9,405 bases of DNA from Nitrospinota bacterium (GTDB taxonomy: Bacteria; Nitrospinota; Nitrospinia; JACRGO01). This document shows positions 1-6,314 of this stretch, piece after piece. Every line of letters begins with the position of its first letter. Positions within the stretch are counted from its first letter, which is position 1. The stretch spans positions 1 to 9,405 of the forward strand of contig JACRGO010000096.1 of assembly GCA_016212295.1 (NCBI GenBank), written 5' to 3'. A model generated the notes under the pieces. That model ran no database searches. It saw only the letters and a program-made list of their open reading frames with translations, and had not been told where the DNA came from. Position numbers and translations under genes: made by a program.

Positions 1-143
1 CGGCCACCCCTCTCAAGAGGGGAATTTTTTAAAAACAAATTTTCAGACGCCGTTGACAACTCAAATTTCTGAACGTAACAATCATAATGGCCTGTTGAAA
101 AGGCGCCGTCATATATAAATTCCCCTCTTGAGAGGGGTGGCCG
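1..143. repeat. MITE-like inverted-repeat element, left edge of window
   Basis: Bases 1-27 and 117-143 are perfect reverse complements (27 of 27), with about 89 bases between them. Each arm contains its own short palindrome: a 7-bp stem CCCCTCT/AGAGGGG around a 2-base loop. The bases after the right arm (GAAGGCCGGGGTGTGTTA) probably belong to the same element, so its left partner is likely cut off by the window edge. The interior is not an obvious gene; it includes a small GGCCTGTTGAAAAGGC stem near 89-104. No transposase is present. The element lies 3' of the ABC permease gene. Between 144 and the permease stop at 296 I see only AT-rich non-coding sequence. Whether the element is mobile or acts as a terminator is inference. 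Confidence 0.8.
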
Positions 144-295
144 AAGGCCGGGGTGTGTTAAGAATTTCTCCGGCTATTTGCTTGCAAGCCTTAATGTTTT
201 TTTCAAGACAGCTTCTTAATTTTTGTAATTTTGGTTATTGAGATTTATTTGGAATTTTGTTTTGCTGTTATACCCAATGGCCACGCTGTGTTCCA

Positions 296-1072
296 TTATC
301 CTCTCCACTTCCCGGAGTCGAGGGAGCGAAGCGTGAGGAAAAGAGCTATAAAAGTAAAATTTAAATAATAAAGGATGTCCCTGGTGTCAATTATCCCCTT
401 GGCGAATTGCTCGAAGTGTTCGAGCAGCGACAGGTGCTTGAGAATTGCGCCAAGCTCCGGGCTGACCAGTCTCTCGGACGCCCCAAGGAGCCAGAAAAGC
501 AGGAGAACAGCGAAGGTCCCGACGCCCGCTATGATTTGATTTTCCGTGAGCGAGGAGACCAGGAGTCCGGTGGATATAAAGGCCGACCCTACAAGCAAGA
601 GCCCAAGGTAGCATGAGAGGACCGGTCCCCACTCCACCCCGCTGTATACGGACAACATCAGCGGATAAAGGAGGGTCCCGGCGAGCATCACGCAGTAGAC
701 CGCAAGGCAGGCCGCGAACTTGCCGAGGACCGCTTCAATGTCCCGCACTGGATAGGTCAGCAGGATTTCAATGGTCCCAAGTTTTTTCTCCTCGGCCAGG
801 AGCCGCATGGTAAGGAGCGGGACCATCAGCAGGATAACAATCACGACATTTGAATAAAGGGGCCTGCACACCATTTCCGCGGTGTTTATCTGTTCCATGA
901 AACCTGCCCCCCTTTGCATCCCCATCGAAAAAACCACATAGTTGAAAAAGGAGTAGATATTGTAAAAGAAGAAACCGGAAACCAATAAAAACAGGGCTAT
1001 CACCACGTAGGCGATGGGGGAATTGAAATAGGATTTGAATTCCCTCTTGAAAATCGGGAGAAAATTACTCAC
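296..1072 (-). CDS. ABC-2 type transporter permease, GldF-like
   Basis: Membrane subunit of an ABC exporter, 258 aa, the usual length for the family. Hydrophobic stretches at about residues 18-38, 71-91, 114-139, 148-173, 180-199 and 233-249 suggest six membrane helices. The N-terminal pattern (FKREFKSYFNSPIAYVV) and the cytosolic loop after helix 2 (TMRLLAEEKKLGTIEILLTY, residues 88-107) are characteristic of ABC-2 permeases of the GldF/NosY group. The start is GTG at 1072, overlapping the stop of the upstream ATPase gene (GTGA), with a good AGGAGG ribosome site about 7 bases upstream inside that gene. The pair is therefore translationally coupled and almost certainly works as one transporter. 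The substrate cannot be told. In many bacteria this pair is followed by a GldG-type auxiliary protein; here the next 295 bases hold no gene. Confidence 0.88.
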   Translation of the reverse strand: MSNFLPIFKREFKSYFNSPIAYVVIALFLLVSGFFFYNIYSFFNYVVFSMGMQRGAGFMEQINTAEMVCRPLYSNVVIVILLMVPLLTMRLLAEEKKLGTIEILLTYPVRDIEAVLGKFAACLAVYCVMLAGTLLYPLMLSVYSGVEWGPVLSCYLGLLLVGSAFISTGLLVSSLTENQIIAGVGTFAVLLLFWLLGASERLVSPELGAILKHLSLLEHFEQFAKGIIDTRDILYYLNFTFIALFLTLRSLDSGKWRG

Positions 1073-2022
1073 GCGCGGCCTCCTTCTTCCTTGGTGACCA
1101 ATTTGATGAAGATATCTTCCAGGCTCATCTCCAGGGGCCTCATTTCAAGCAATCCTATATTTTTTTCCACGATGGCCTTTGCTATTTCCTTCCGGACGTC
1201 ATATCCTTTTTCGGTTTCCACGATCAGGGATTGCGTCCCGTGTCCGCTGAGTTCCCCATCTTGGTGGATGGCCTTTACTCCGTGGATGGCCCCTATTTCG
1301 CCAAGGACCTCATCCGCCCGCCCTTCGACTTTTATGAACAGCCTTGAGGTCTTTTCCAGTTGTTCCGTGAGTTTGTCAGGGGTGTCAACAGCAACGATCC
1401 TTCCATCGTTGATTATGATTATCCGCTCGCAGAGCTGGCTTACTTCCGGCAGGATGTGGGTGCTCAGGATGATGGTCTTTTCCCCGGCCAGGGATTTAAT
1501 CAATTTGCGGATCTCAATGATCTGCTTGGGGTCCAGGCCGGAGGTGGGTTCATCAAGGATAAGCAATTCCGGATTTCCGATCAGGGCCTGGGCGATTCCT
1601 ACCCTTTGCCTGTAGCCCTTGGAGAGATTCTGAATAAGCTTGCCGGCCATGTCCTTCACGCCGCAGGTCTCGATGATCTCCTCAACGTGCTTTTTTCTTT
1701 CACGCCTTGGGACCCCTTTCAGTTCAGCGGCGAAGCGGAGGTAGCTCCTTGGGGTCATGTCGCCGTACAGCGGCACATTTTCCGGAAGGTACCCTACCCT
1801 CTTCCTTACTTCCAGGGATTGGGCAAAGACGTCGAATCCGGCCACTCTGGCGGTCCCGCTGGAGGCGGGAAAAAAGCACGTGAGTATCCGCATGGTGGTG
1901 GATTTGCCCGCGCCGTTTGGTCCGAGAAAGCCGAGGATTTCCCCCTTCTCGACCCTGAATGATATATTTTTCAGGGCCGGGTAAGGTCCGAAAAATTTGG
2001 ATAGGTTTTCAACTTCGATCAT
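1069..2022 (-). CDS. ABC transporter ATP-binding protein, GldA-like
   Basis: Energy-coupling ATPase of the adjacent ABC-2 exporter, 317 aa. Visible motifs are Walker A GPNGAGKST (34-42), the YLPEN region at the Q-loop (78-82, with Glu where many ABC proteins have Gln, as is common in this exporter branch), the signature LSKGYRQR (133-140), Walker B LLILDEP (153-159) with the D-loop SGLDP (161-165), and the switch histidine STH (187-189). Residues from about 215 onward form the C-terminal extension typical of drug/GldA-type exporters. The ATG at 2022 opens directly into the usual MIEVENLSKFFG beginning, but the sequence before it is a poor ribosome site. The gene overlaps the permease by four bases. 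It is 130 bases downstream of rpoZ on the same strand, separated by an inverted repeat, so co-transcription with dnaK-rpoZ is possible but uncertain. Confidence 0.92.
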   Translation of the reverse strand: MIEVENLSKFFGPYPALKNISFRVEKGEILGFLGPNGAGKSTTMRILTCFFPASSGTARVAGFDVFAQSLEVRKRVGYLPENVPLYGDMTPRSYLRFAAELKGVPRRERKKHVEEIIETCGVKDMAGKLIQNLSKGYRQRVGIAQALIGNPELLILDEPTSGLDPKQIIEIRKLIKSLAGEKTIILSTHILPEVSQLCERIIIINDGRIVAVDTPDKLTEQLEKTSRLFIKVEGRADEVLGEIGAIHGVKAIHQDGELSGHGTQSLIVETEKGYDVRKEIAKAIVEKNIGLLEMRPLEMSLEDIFIKLVTKEEGGRA

Positions 2023-2035
2023 TAGAAAGTCTTTT

Positions 2036-2145
2036 TACCACTAAGCGCACAAAGCAAAGTAAGGGCACGATGCATCGTGCCCTTACAAAAATATCACAAA
2101 GTTTTTCTTCGTGTTCTTCGTGAATTTTTTGTGCCCTTTGTGGTG
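2036..2145. repeat. Intergenic hairpin repeat with nested palindrome
   Basis: Outer arms 2036-2053 and 2128-2145 are inverted repeats (15 of 18 match; theme ACCAC.AAG.GCACAAA). Inside sits a perfect 28-bp palindrome (2059-2086). A further short direct repeat, CTTCGTG at 2107-2113 with CTTCGTG at 2116-2122, lies nearer the right arm. The whole unit fills the space between rpoZ and the ABC ATPase gene. It contains no reading frame of note. It could shorten or stabilise a dnaK-rpoZ-ABC transcript. Confidence 0.75.
2059..2086. repeat. Perfect 28-bp palindrome, copy 1
   Basis: The bases read the same on both strands over 28 positions, with the core GGGCACGATGCATCGTGCCC at 2063-2082 flanked by GTAA and TTAC. 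The first 24 bases recur exactly at 6239-6262, inside a different outer inverted repeat. Confidence 0.9.
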
Positions 2146-2152
2146 TTAATAG

Positions 2153-2428
2153 TTAATCCGCTTCTTCTTTTATAGGAAGGGCTAGGAGAGCGCTGGCCGA
2201 TTTATCATTGGCGAAAATCTGGATTTTCCCTTGCTTGAGTTCTTCTATGGCCAATTCCATCAGGGTATTCCCTTTTGACTCCACCATTGCAGGAGCCCCC
2301 ATTTCCAGTTGGCGAACCCTGTCGGCTATGATTCTGATCTTAACGAATTTGTTGTTTAACTGCAGATCTCTATATTCCTTCTGTTCCTTTAACGGGTCTT
2401 TCTGCTCGCTTAACTGGGATTTTCCCAT
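2153..2428 (-). CDS. rpoZ: RNA polymerase omega subunit
   Basis: Small assembly subunit of RNA polymerase that chaperones beta'. 91 aa, normal for omega. The segment NNKFVKIRIIADRVRQLEMG (residues 26-45) followed by PAMVESKGNTLMELAIEEL and KQGKI matches the conserved omega core (N+F.LV..AA.RARQL..G....V......K....AL.EI..G.I). The N-terminal 25 residues are highly charged and replace the usual R(I/V)TVEDCL segment, so the match rests on the core. The ATG at 2428 has AAAGGAAA about 6 bases upstream. The gene lies 52 bases downstream of dnaK with no convincing terminator between, suggesting co-transcription from the dnaK promoter. The alternative is an unrelated small protein, which is less likely. 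Confidence 0.8.
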   Translation of the reverse strand: MGKSQLSEQKDPLKEQKEYRDLQLNNKFVKIRIIADRVRQLEMGAPAMVESKGNTLMELAIEELKQGKIQIFANDKSASALLALPIKEEAD

Positions 2429-2480
2429 TGAATTTCCTTTCTGTTGGGGTTTATATTATTACCTTCCCCATTATAAGCTA

Positions 2481-4403
2481 TTATTTGGTTTCTTCAAACT
2501 CCGCGTCCACTACGTCATCTTCCGTTTTTTTCTTTCCCGCGTCTCCAGAAGAGGAAGGGCCATGTGTCCCGGCTCCCGCGCAGCCTCCACCGGCTTGCTG
2601 GGCAGAGGACTTCTTATACATTTCCTCGGCCAGCTTATGCGACGCCTTGGTCAATGTGCCTATGGACGCCTTGATTTTTTCGACGTCCTTGGAGTCCAAT
2701 GCCTTTTTAGCGTCCGCGATGGCTGCCTCAAGGTTCTTGACGTCGGCCTCAGGCAATTTGTCCCTGTTTTCGTTAAGGGTCTTCTCCGTTGTGTAAATCA
2801 GGGAATCCGCCTGGTTTCTTACCTCAACCTCCTCCTTGCGCTTCTTGTCCTCTGCTGAATGCGCCTCGGCGTCCTTGACCATGTTTTTAATTTCATCCTC
2901 TGACAACCCGCTGGAGGCTGTGATGGTGATTTTCTGTTCCTGCCCCGTGCCGAGGTCCTTGGCCGAGACATGCACTATGCCGTTGGCGTCGATATCGAAT
3001 GTGACCTCGATTTGCGGAATTCCCCTTGGGGCAGGCGGGATGCCCACCAGATGAAATTTGCCAAGGGTCTTGTTGTTGGCGGCCATTTCCCGCTCCCCTT
3101 GAAGCACATGGATTTCCACGCTGGTCTGGCTGTCCGCCGCTGTGGAAAACACCTCGCTTTTTTTGGTCGGGATGGTGGTGTTCCTCTCTATGAGCTTGGT
3201 CATCACGCCGCCAAGGGTCTCGATTCCCAAGGAAAGAGGGGTAACGTCAAGGAGCAGTATGTCCTTGACCTCTCCGCCCAGGACCCCGCCCTGAACGGCC
3301 GCGCCAAGGGCCACAACCTCGTCCGGATTAACGCCCTTATGCGGCTCTCTTTTGAAAAGGTCTTTTACCAATTGATGGACCTTTGGTATCCGCGTGGAAC
3401 CGCCCACCAGAACGGCCTCATGGATCTTCGAGGCGTCCAATCCGGCGTCGGACAATGCCTGCTTGCAAGGTCCAAGGCTCCTTTGGATCAAATCGTCAAC
3501 CATCTGCTCGAACTTGGCCCTGGTCAGCCTCATGCTAAGGTGCTTCGGCCCGGAGGAATCAGCGGTTATAAAGGGAAGATTGATAGTGGTCTCCAGCGTG
3601 GTGGAAAGCTCCATCTTGGCCTTTTCAGCCGATTCCTTGAGCCTTTGGAGGGCCATGTTGTCCTGGCCCAAATCAATCCCCTGGTCTTTCTTGAATTCCG
3701 TGATCAACCAGTCGATGATCCGGTGGTCCAGGTTATCGCCGCCCAGATGGGTGTCTCCGTTCGTGGCTTTTACCTCCACCACGTTGTCGCCCACTTCGAG
3801 GATGGATATGTCGAAGGTGCCTCCTCCGAAATCATAAACGGAAATGATTTCATCTTTTTTCTTGTCGAGACCGTACGCCAGGGCGGATGCGGTGGGTTCG
3901 TTGATTATCCGTTTTACATCAAGTCCTGCGATCCGGCCGGCATCCTTGGTTGCCTGTCTCTGGCTGTCGTTGAAATATGCGGGAACGGTTATTACAGCCT
4001 CTGTCACTTTTTCTCCAAGGTAGTCTTCAGCCGCCTTTTTTAGCTTTCTTAGGATCATCGCGGAGATCTCTGGCGGAGAGTATTCCTTGTCCCCGGCATG
4101 GACCTTTACGTCTCCGTTGGAGGCCCTGCTCACTTTATAAGGGACCATCTTCATCTCTTCTGATACTTCATCGAACTTTCTTCCCATGAACCGTTTTATG
4201 GAAAATACGGTGTTTTCAGGATTGGTGATGGCCTGCCGCTTGGCCACCTGTCCGACCAGAATTTCCCCGTCCTTGGTAAAGGCCACTACAGAAGGGGTGG
4301 TGGTGCTGCCTTCCTCATTGATTATTACCTTAGGCTCTCCGCCTTCCATGACAGCCACAACGGAGTTAGTTGTTCCAAGATCGATCCCGATAATTTTTCC
4401 CAT
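2481..4403 (-). CDS. dnaK: Molecular chaperone DnaK (Hsp70)
   Basis: Cytosolic ATP-dependent chaperone that binds exposed hydrophobic segments of unfolded proteins. 640 aa, full length. The nucleotide-binding domain shows IDLGTTNS (7-14), the [13 protein letters not shown] stretch (168-180), [11 protein letters not shown] (190-200) with the conserved Thr196, and [10 protein letters not shown] (333-342). The interdomain linker region [17 protein letters not shown] is at 383-399. The substrate-binding domain is about 400-510, followed by the helical lid and a low-complexity Gly/Ser tail with the usual end [10 protein letters not shown] (629-638). The ATG at 4403 follows a purine-rich AAAGGGCGGGAAG. 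No grpE, dnaJ or hrcA is adjacent; the downstream neighbour is rpoZ. I found no CIRCE operator upstream. Confidence 0.98.
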   Translation of the reverse strand: MGKIIGIDLGTTNSVVAVMEGGEPKVIINEEGSTTTPSVVAFTKDGEILVGQVAKRQAITNPENTVFSIKRFMGRKFDEVSEEMKMVPYKVSRASNGDVKVHAGDKEYSPPEISAMILRKLKKAAEDYLGEKVTEAVITVPAYFNDSQRQATKDAGRIAGLDVKRIINEPTASALAYGLDKKKDEIISVYDFGGGTFDISILEVGDNVVEVKATNGDTHLGGDNLDHRIIDWLITEFKKDQGIDLGQDNMALQRLKESAEKAKMELSTTLETTINLPFITADSSGPKHLSMRLTRAKFEQMVDDLIQRSLGPCKQALSDAGLDASKIHEAVLVGGSTRIPKVHQLVKDLFKREPHKGVNPDEVVALGAAVQGGVLGGEVKDILLLDVTPLSLGIETLGGVMTKLIERNTTIPTKKSEVFSTAADSQTSVEIHVLQGEREMAANNKTLGKFHLVGIPPAPRGIPQIEVTFDIDANGIVHVSAKDLGTGQEQKITITASSGLSEDEIKNMVKDAEAHSAEDKKRKEEVEVRNQADSLIYTTEKTLNENRDKLPEADVKNLEAAIADAKKALDSKDVEKIKASIGTLTKASHKLAEEMYKKSSAQQAGGGCAGAGTHGPSSSGDAGKKKTEDDVVDAEFEETK

Positions 4404-4469
4404 CAGCTTCCCGCCCTTTCTGAATAAAAAATTAGTAATAATTTAAAAATCCAAATTTTTCGCTGTTTT

Positions 4470-4498
4470 TATATAAGATTGAGTTTTGGGAATGTCAA
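4470..4498 (-). promoter_or_regulatory. sigma70-type promoter for dnaK
   Basis: On the minus strand, TTGACA (4498-4493) is followed by a 17-base spacer and TATATA (4475-4470). This is a perfect -35 and a 5-of-6 -10 at ideal spacing. The predicted start is near 4463, giving a leader of about 60 bases before the dnaK ATG. No CIRCE inverted repeat is visible between 4404 and 4593, so heat control, if any, must act through something else. Confidence 0.7.
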
Positions 4499-4520
4499 GA
4501 AAATTTTCCATTGGGACCTC

Positions 4521-4550
4521 TTGCCCTGTTCCAGGTTTATTTGATAGTAT
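4521..4550 (+). promoter_or_regulatory. Possible promoter for the tat genes
   Basis: TTGCCC (4521-4526), an 18-base spacer and TAGTAT (4545-4550) lie 43 bases upstream of the tatA/B start codon. Each box matches the sigma70 consensus at 4 of 6 positions, so this is only a candidate. It would fire divergently from the dnaK promoter about 25 bases away. Confidence 0.35.
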
Positions 4551-4593
4551 TGTTTTGTGCGGCTAAAAATGATTTTTTTATAAGGAAAATGCT

Positions 4594-4836
4594 ATGTTTG
4601 GCATAGGCATGTCTGAATTGATGGTTATCCTGGTAATAGCCTTGATCTTTATCGGCCCCAAAAACCTGCCGGAAATCGCCAAGACCCTTGGCAAGGGCTA
4701 CCTCCAGTTCCAGAGGGCGTTCCGGGACATGAAAGGGACCATAGAGGAAGAAATAGACGAGATAAAGAAAGAGACGGAAATATCCCTGGATAAGGAAATA
4801 TCCCTGGACAAGAAAGAAAAAAAGGAAAAAACGTGA
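4594..4836 (+). CDS. tatA: Sec-independent translocase subunit, TatA/TatB family
   Basis: Single-span membrane subunit of the twin-arginine (Tat) pathway, which exports folded proteins. 80 aa. It has the family layout: a short N-terminus MFGIGMSEL, one hydrophobic helix (about residues 8-22), a FIGPKNLPE hinge, the amphipathic helix with GKGYLQFQRAF, then a highly charged tail. The FIGPK hinge in place of a plain FG, and the IEEEIDEIKKE tail, lean towards TatB-like members. With tatC next door and no second small subunit here, one protein may do both jobs, or the partner lies elsewhere. The ATG at 4594 has AAGGAAA upstream (about 4582-4588). The tail contains an 18-base tandem duplication. 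Confidence 0.92.
   Translation: MFGIGMSELMVILVIALIFIGPKNLPEIAKTLGKGYLQFQRAFRDMKGTIEEEIDEIKKETEISLDKEISLDKKEKKEKT
4776..4811 (+). repeat. 18-bp tandem duplication inside the tatA/B tail
   Basis: Bases 4776-4793 and 4794-4811 match at 17 of 18 positions. The unit encodes the six residues EISLDK twice, in frame, near the C-terminus. This is a recent-looking duplication in a tail that tolerates length change. Confidence 0.85.
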
Positions 4837-4837
4837 T

Positions 4838-4938
4838 ATGGAACACGGATGGCACAGATAAAACGGATTTACGCGGATAAATAAAATACTTTTAAAAATC
4901 CGTGCTGATCCGCGCTTTCCGCGTTATCCGCGTTCCAT
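4838..4938. repeat. Intergenic hairpin repeat between the tat genes
   Basis: Arms 4838-4878 and 4898-4938 are imperfect reverse complements (about 28 of 41), built from repeats of a CGGAT/GCGGAT theme, with a 19-base AT-rich loop. The left arm starts two bases after the tatA/B stop codon. It could act as a processing site or attenuator between the two tat genes. No T-run immediately follows the right arm, so a classical terminator is not supported. Confidence 0.65.
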
Positions 4939-4985
4939 TTCTTTTCCTGAAATGCCCACGATTTTAATACCACCCTCCAGTTTTC

Positions 4986-5795
4986 ATGAAAATGGCTGAA
5001 AAAGAACAAATCTCCAATGCGCAGGAATATAAAGTCCGGCGGATAAAGGAAGATGAAAAAATCCCCTTCACTGCCCACCTTGCGGAGTTAAGATACCGGA
5101 TCATCGCCTCCGTAATCGTGGTCATGCTGATGTTCTGCGCCTGTTATTATTTCATTGATATTTTTATCCACATACTGGAGAGGCCAGTCAAGTCCGCCGT
5201 TCCTGACCTGAAATTGACCTTCCTTGCCCCGGCGGAGGGTTTTTTCGTGAGCATGAAGGTCGCCTTTTTCTCTGGAGTTGTTGTGTCATGGCCGGTGATC
5301 ATTTACCAGGCATGGATGTTCATATCCCCGGGCCTTAAAAAAAACGAACGTAAATACGTCTTCCCGTTCGTTATATTCGGGACCCTGCTTTTTTTCATCG
5401 GGATTTCGTTCTGTTACTTCATTATCCTCCCATTAGGCCTGAAGTTTCTGATAGGTTTCGGCCAGACCTATTGGTTGGCCAATATCGCCGTGGATTATTA
5501 CCTTTCCTTTTGCATGAAGCTTTCCCTGGCCTTCGGATTTGTGTTCGAGCTTCCCCTGGTCCTGGCCCTGCTCGGAAAAATGGAAATAATCACATCCAAG
5601 CAATTGAGAGAGGGACGCAGATACGCTGTTGTCGTGGCCTTTATCATCGCGGCCATACTGACCCCGCCGGATGTGGTCAGCCAATGCCTCATGGCCATTC
5701 CGCTTGTTATTCTTTACGAATTGAGCATTTACGTGGTAAGGGCGATTGAGAGAAAAAACGCGGAGACTGAAACAGCGGCGGAGGAGACCACATGA
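4986..5795 (+). CDS. tatC: Sec-independent protein translocase TatC
   Basis: Multi-span receptor of the Tat system that recognises the twin-arginine signal peptide. 269 aa. The family signatures are clear: PFTAHLAELRYRI (27-39), AEGF (83-86), YQAWMFISPGLKKNERK (107-123, with Glu121 at the place of the signal-binding glutamate of E. coli TatC), FELP (187-190), and TPPDVVSQ plus IPLVILYE (226-245). Six hydrophobic helices can be placed. The N-terminal 25 residues before PFTAHL are longer than usual and very charged. Two ATG codons (4986 and 4992) are possible starts; neither has a good ribosome site, and the sequence just upstream is pyrimidine-rich. It follows tatA/B after a 149-base gap occupied mainly by a hairpin repeat. 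Confidence 0.97.
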   Translation: MKMAEKEQISNAQEYKVRRIKEDEKIPFTAHLAELRYRIIASVIVVMLMFCACYYFIDIFIHILERPVKSAVPDLKLTFLAPAEGFFVSMKVAFFSGVVVSWPVIIYQAWMFISPGLKKNERKYVFPFVIFGTLLFFIGISFCYFIILPLGLKFLIGFGQTYWLANIAVDYYLSFCMKLSLAFGFVFELPLVLALLGKMEIITSKQLREGRRYAVVVAFIIAAILTPPDVVSQCLMAIPLVILYELSIYVVRAIERKNAETETAAEETT

Positions 5796-5806
5796 TACTT
5801 GTTAAA

Positions 5807-5872
5807 TTGAAAATTTAAAATTGTAAATTGTTGGGTTTTCCAAATCTTCAATTTCAAATTAACAATTTTCAA
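5807..5872. repeat. AT-rich intergenic hairpin between tatC and acylphosphatase
   Basis: Arms 5807-5830 and 5849-5872 (theme TTGAAAATT..AA) are reverse complements at 19 of 24 positions, around an 18-base loop. The last base of the right arm is the A of the first possible ATG (5872) of the acylphosphatase gene, so the repeat has taken the place of a normal ribosome-binding region. Confidence 0.6.
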
Positions 5873-5883
5873 TGTTTTTCATT

Positions 5884-6162
5884 ATGAGCCAAACCAGGGT
5901 GCATCTTAAAATCACCGGCTACGTTCAAGGGGTTTTTTATAGGGCCACCACGCGGGAAACCGCCCTCAGGCTTGGATTGAAGGGGTGGGTCAGGAACCGG
6001 AGCGATGGTTCCGTGGAGGCTGTGGTTGAAGGGGATGACTCCTCAGTGGACAGTTTCATGGAATGGTGCAAGAAAGGCCCTCCTGGGGCCACCATCCATG
6101 ACATGGAAGTCAGGCGCGAAGAATGCACTGGAGAATTCACCAGTTTCCAGATCAGGTACTGA
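5884..6162 (+). CDS. acyP: Acylphosphatase
   Basis: Small cytosolic enzyme that hydrolyses the carboxyl-phosphate bond of acyl phosphates. 92 aa from the chosen start, the usual size. The signature GYVQGVFYR (12-20) supplies the phosphate-binding loop and catalytic Arg20. GWVRN (34-38) supplies catalytic Asn38, and GSVEAVVEG is the typical next strand. I chose the ATG at 5884 because it gives the normal MSQTRVHLKITG beginning; the ATG at 5872 would add MFFI and begins inside a repeat arm. Neither has a visible Shine-Dalgarno site. The gene follows tatC after 76-88 bases and converges on the histidine kinase gene. Confidence 0.95.
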   Translation: MSQTRVHLKITGYVQGVFYRATTRETALRLGLKGWVRNRSDGSVEAVVEGDDSSVDSFMEWCKKGPPGATIHDMEVRREECTGEFTSFQIRY

Positions 6163-6209
6163 TCAAGCCTTGCTTCCTTAGTAAAGCTTGCGTACACTTT
6201 TATTTTTTT

Positions 6210-6314
6210 ACCGCGGAGACGCAAAGGCACGGAGAAAGGTAAGGGCACGATGCATCGTGCCCCAACAGCTAAAACATTTTACAAAAAATCTCTGAGCCTC
6301 TGCGCCTCCGCGGT
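6210..6314. repeat. Intergenic hairpin repeat with nested palindrome, second locus
   Basis: Outer arms 6210-6235 and 6289-6314 are reverse complements at 22 of 26 positions (theme ACCGCGGAG.CGCA.AGGC). The right arm ends directly at the stop codon of the kinase gene. Inside, 6239-6262 repeats 24 bases of the palindrome at 2059. The unit occupies the convergent gap between acylphosphatase and the kinase. The strong stem could separate the two transcripts, but no clear T-run is present. Confidence 0.8.
6239..6262. repeat. Palindrome, copy 2
   Basis: This is identical over 24 bases to 2059-2082, including the perfect core GGGCACGATGCATCGTGCCC (6243-6262). Here the right flank is CAAC instead of TTAC, so the outer four pairs are only partly kept. 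Confidence 0.9.

Noticed and set aside
140-240. Minus-strand peptide in the left non-coding stretch as a gene remnant
   Set aside because: The frame ending in GEILNTPRPSATPLKRG has a stop just before it and no start, and it runs into the repeat. It is too short to call a pseudogene.
1360-1962. A 200-residue plus-strand frame opposite the ABC ATPase
   Set aside because: It is antisense to a gene with all ABC motifs intact, and its residues show no family pattern.
2429-2480. Terminator between dnaK and rpoZ
   Set aside because: A TGGGG/CCCCA pairing is possible, but the stem is 5 bp with a loop of about 16 bases and no T-run, so it is not convincing.
2970-4043. A 357-residue plus-strand open frame opposite dnaK
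   Set aside because: It lies wholly antisense to an intact, unmistakable dnaK and has no recognisable domain. Long antisense frames opposite dnaK are a common codon-bias artefact.
4404-4593. CIRCE heat-shock operator upstream of dnaK
   Set aside because: I looked for TTAGCACTC-N9-GAGTGCTAA and close variants on both strands of the gap and found none.
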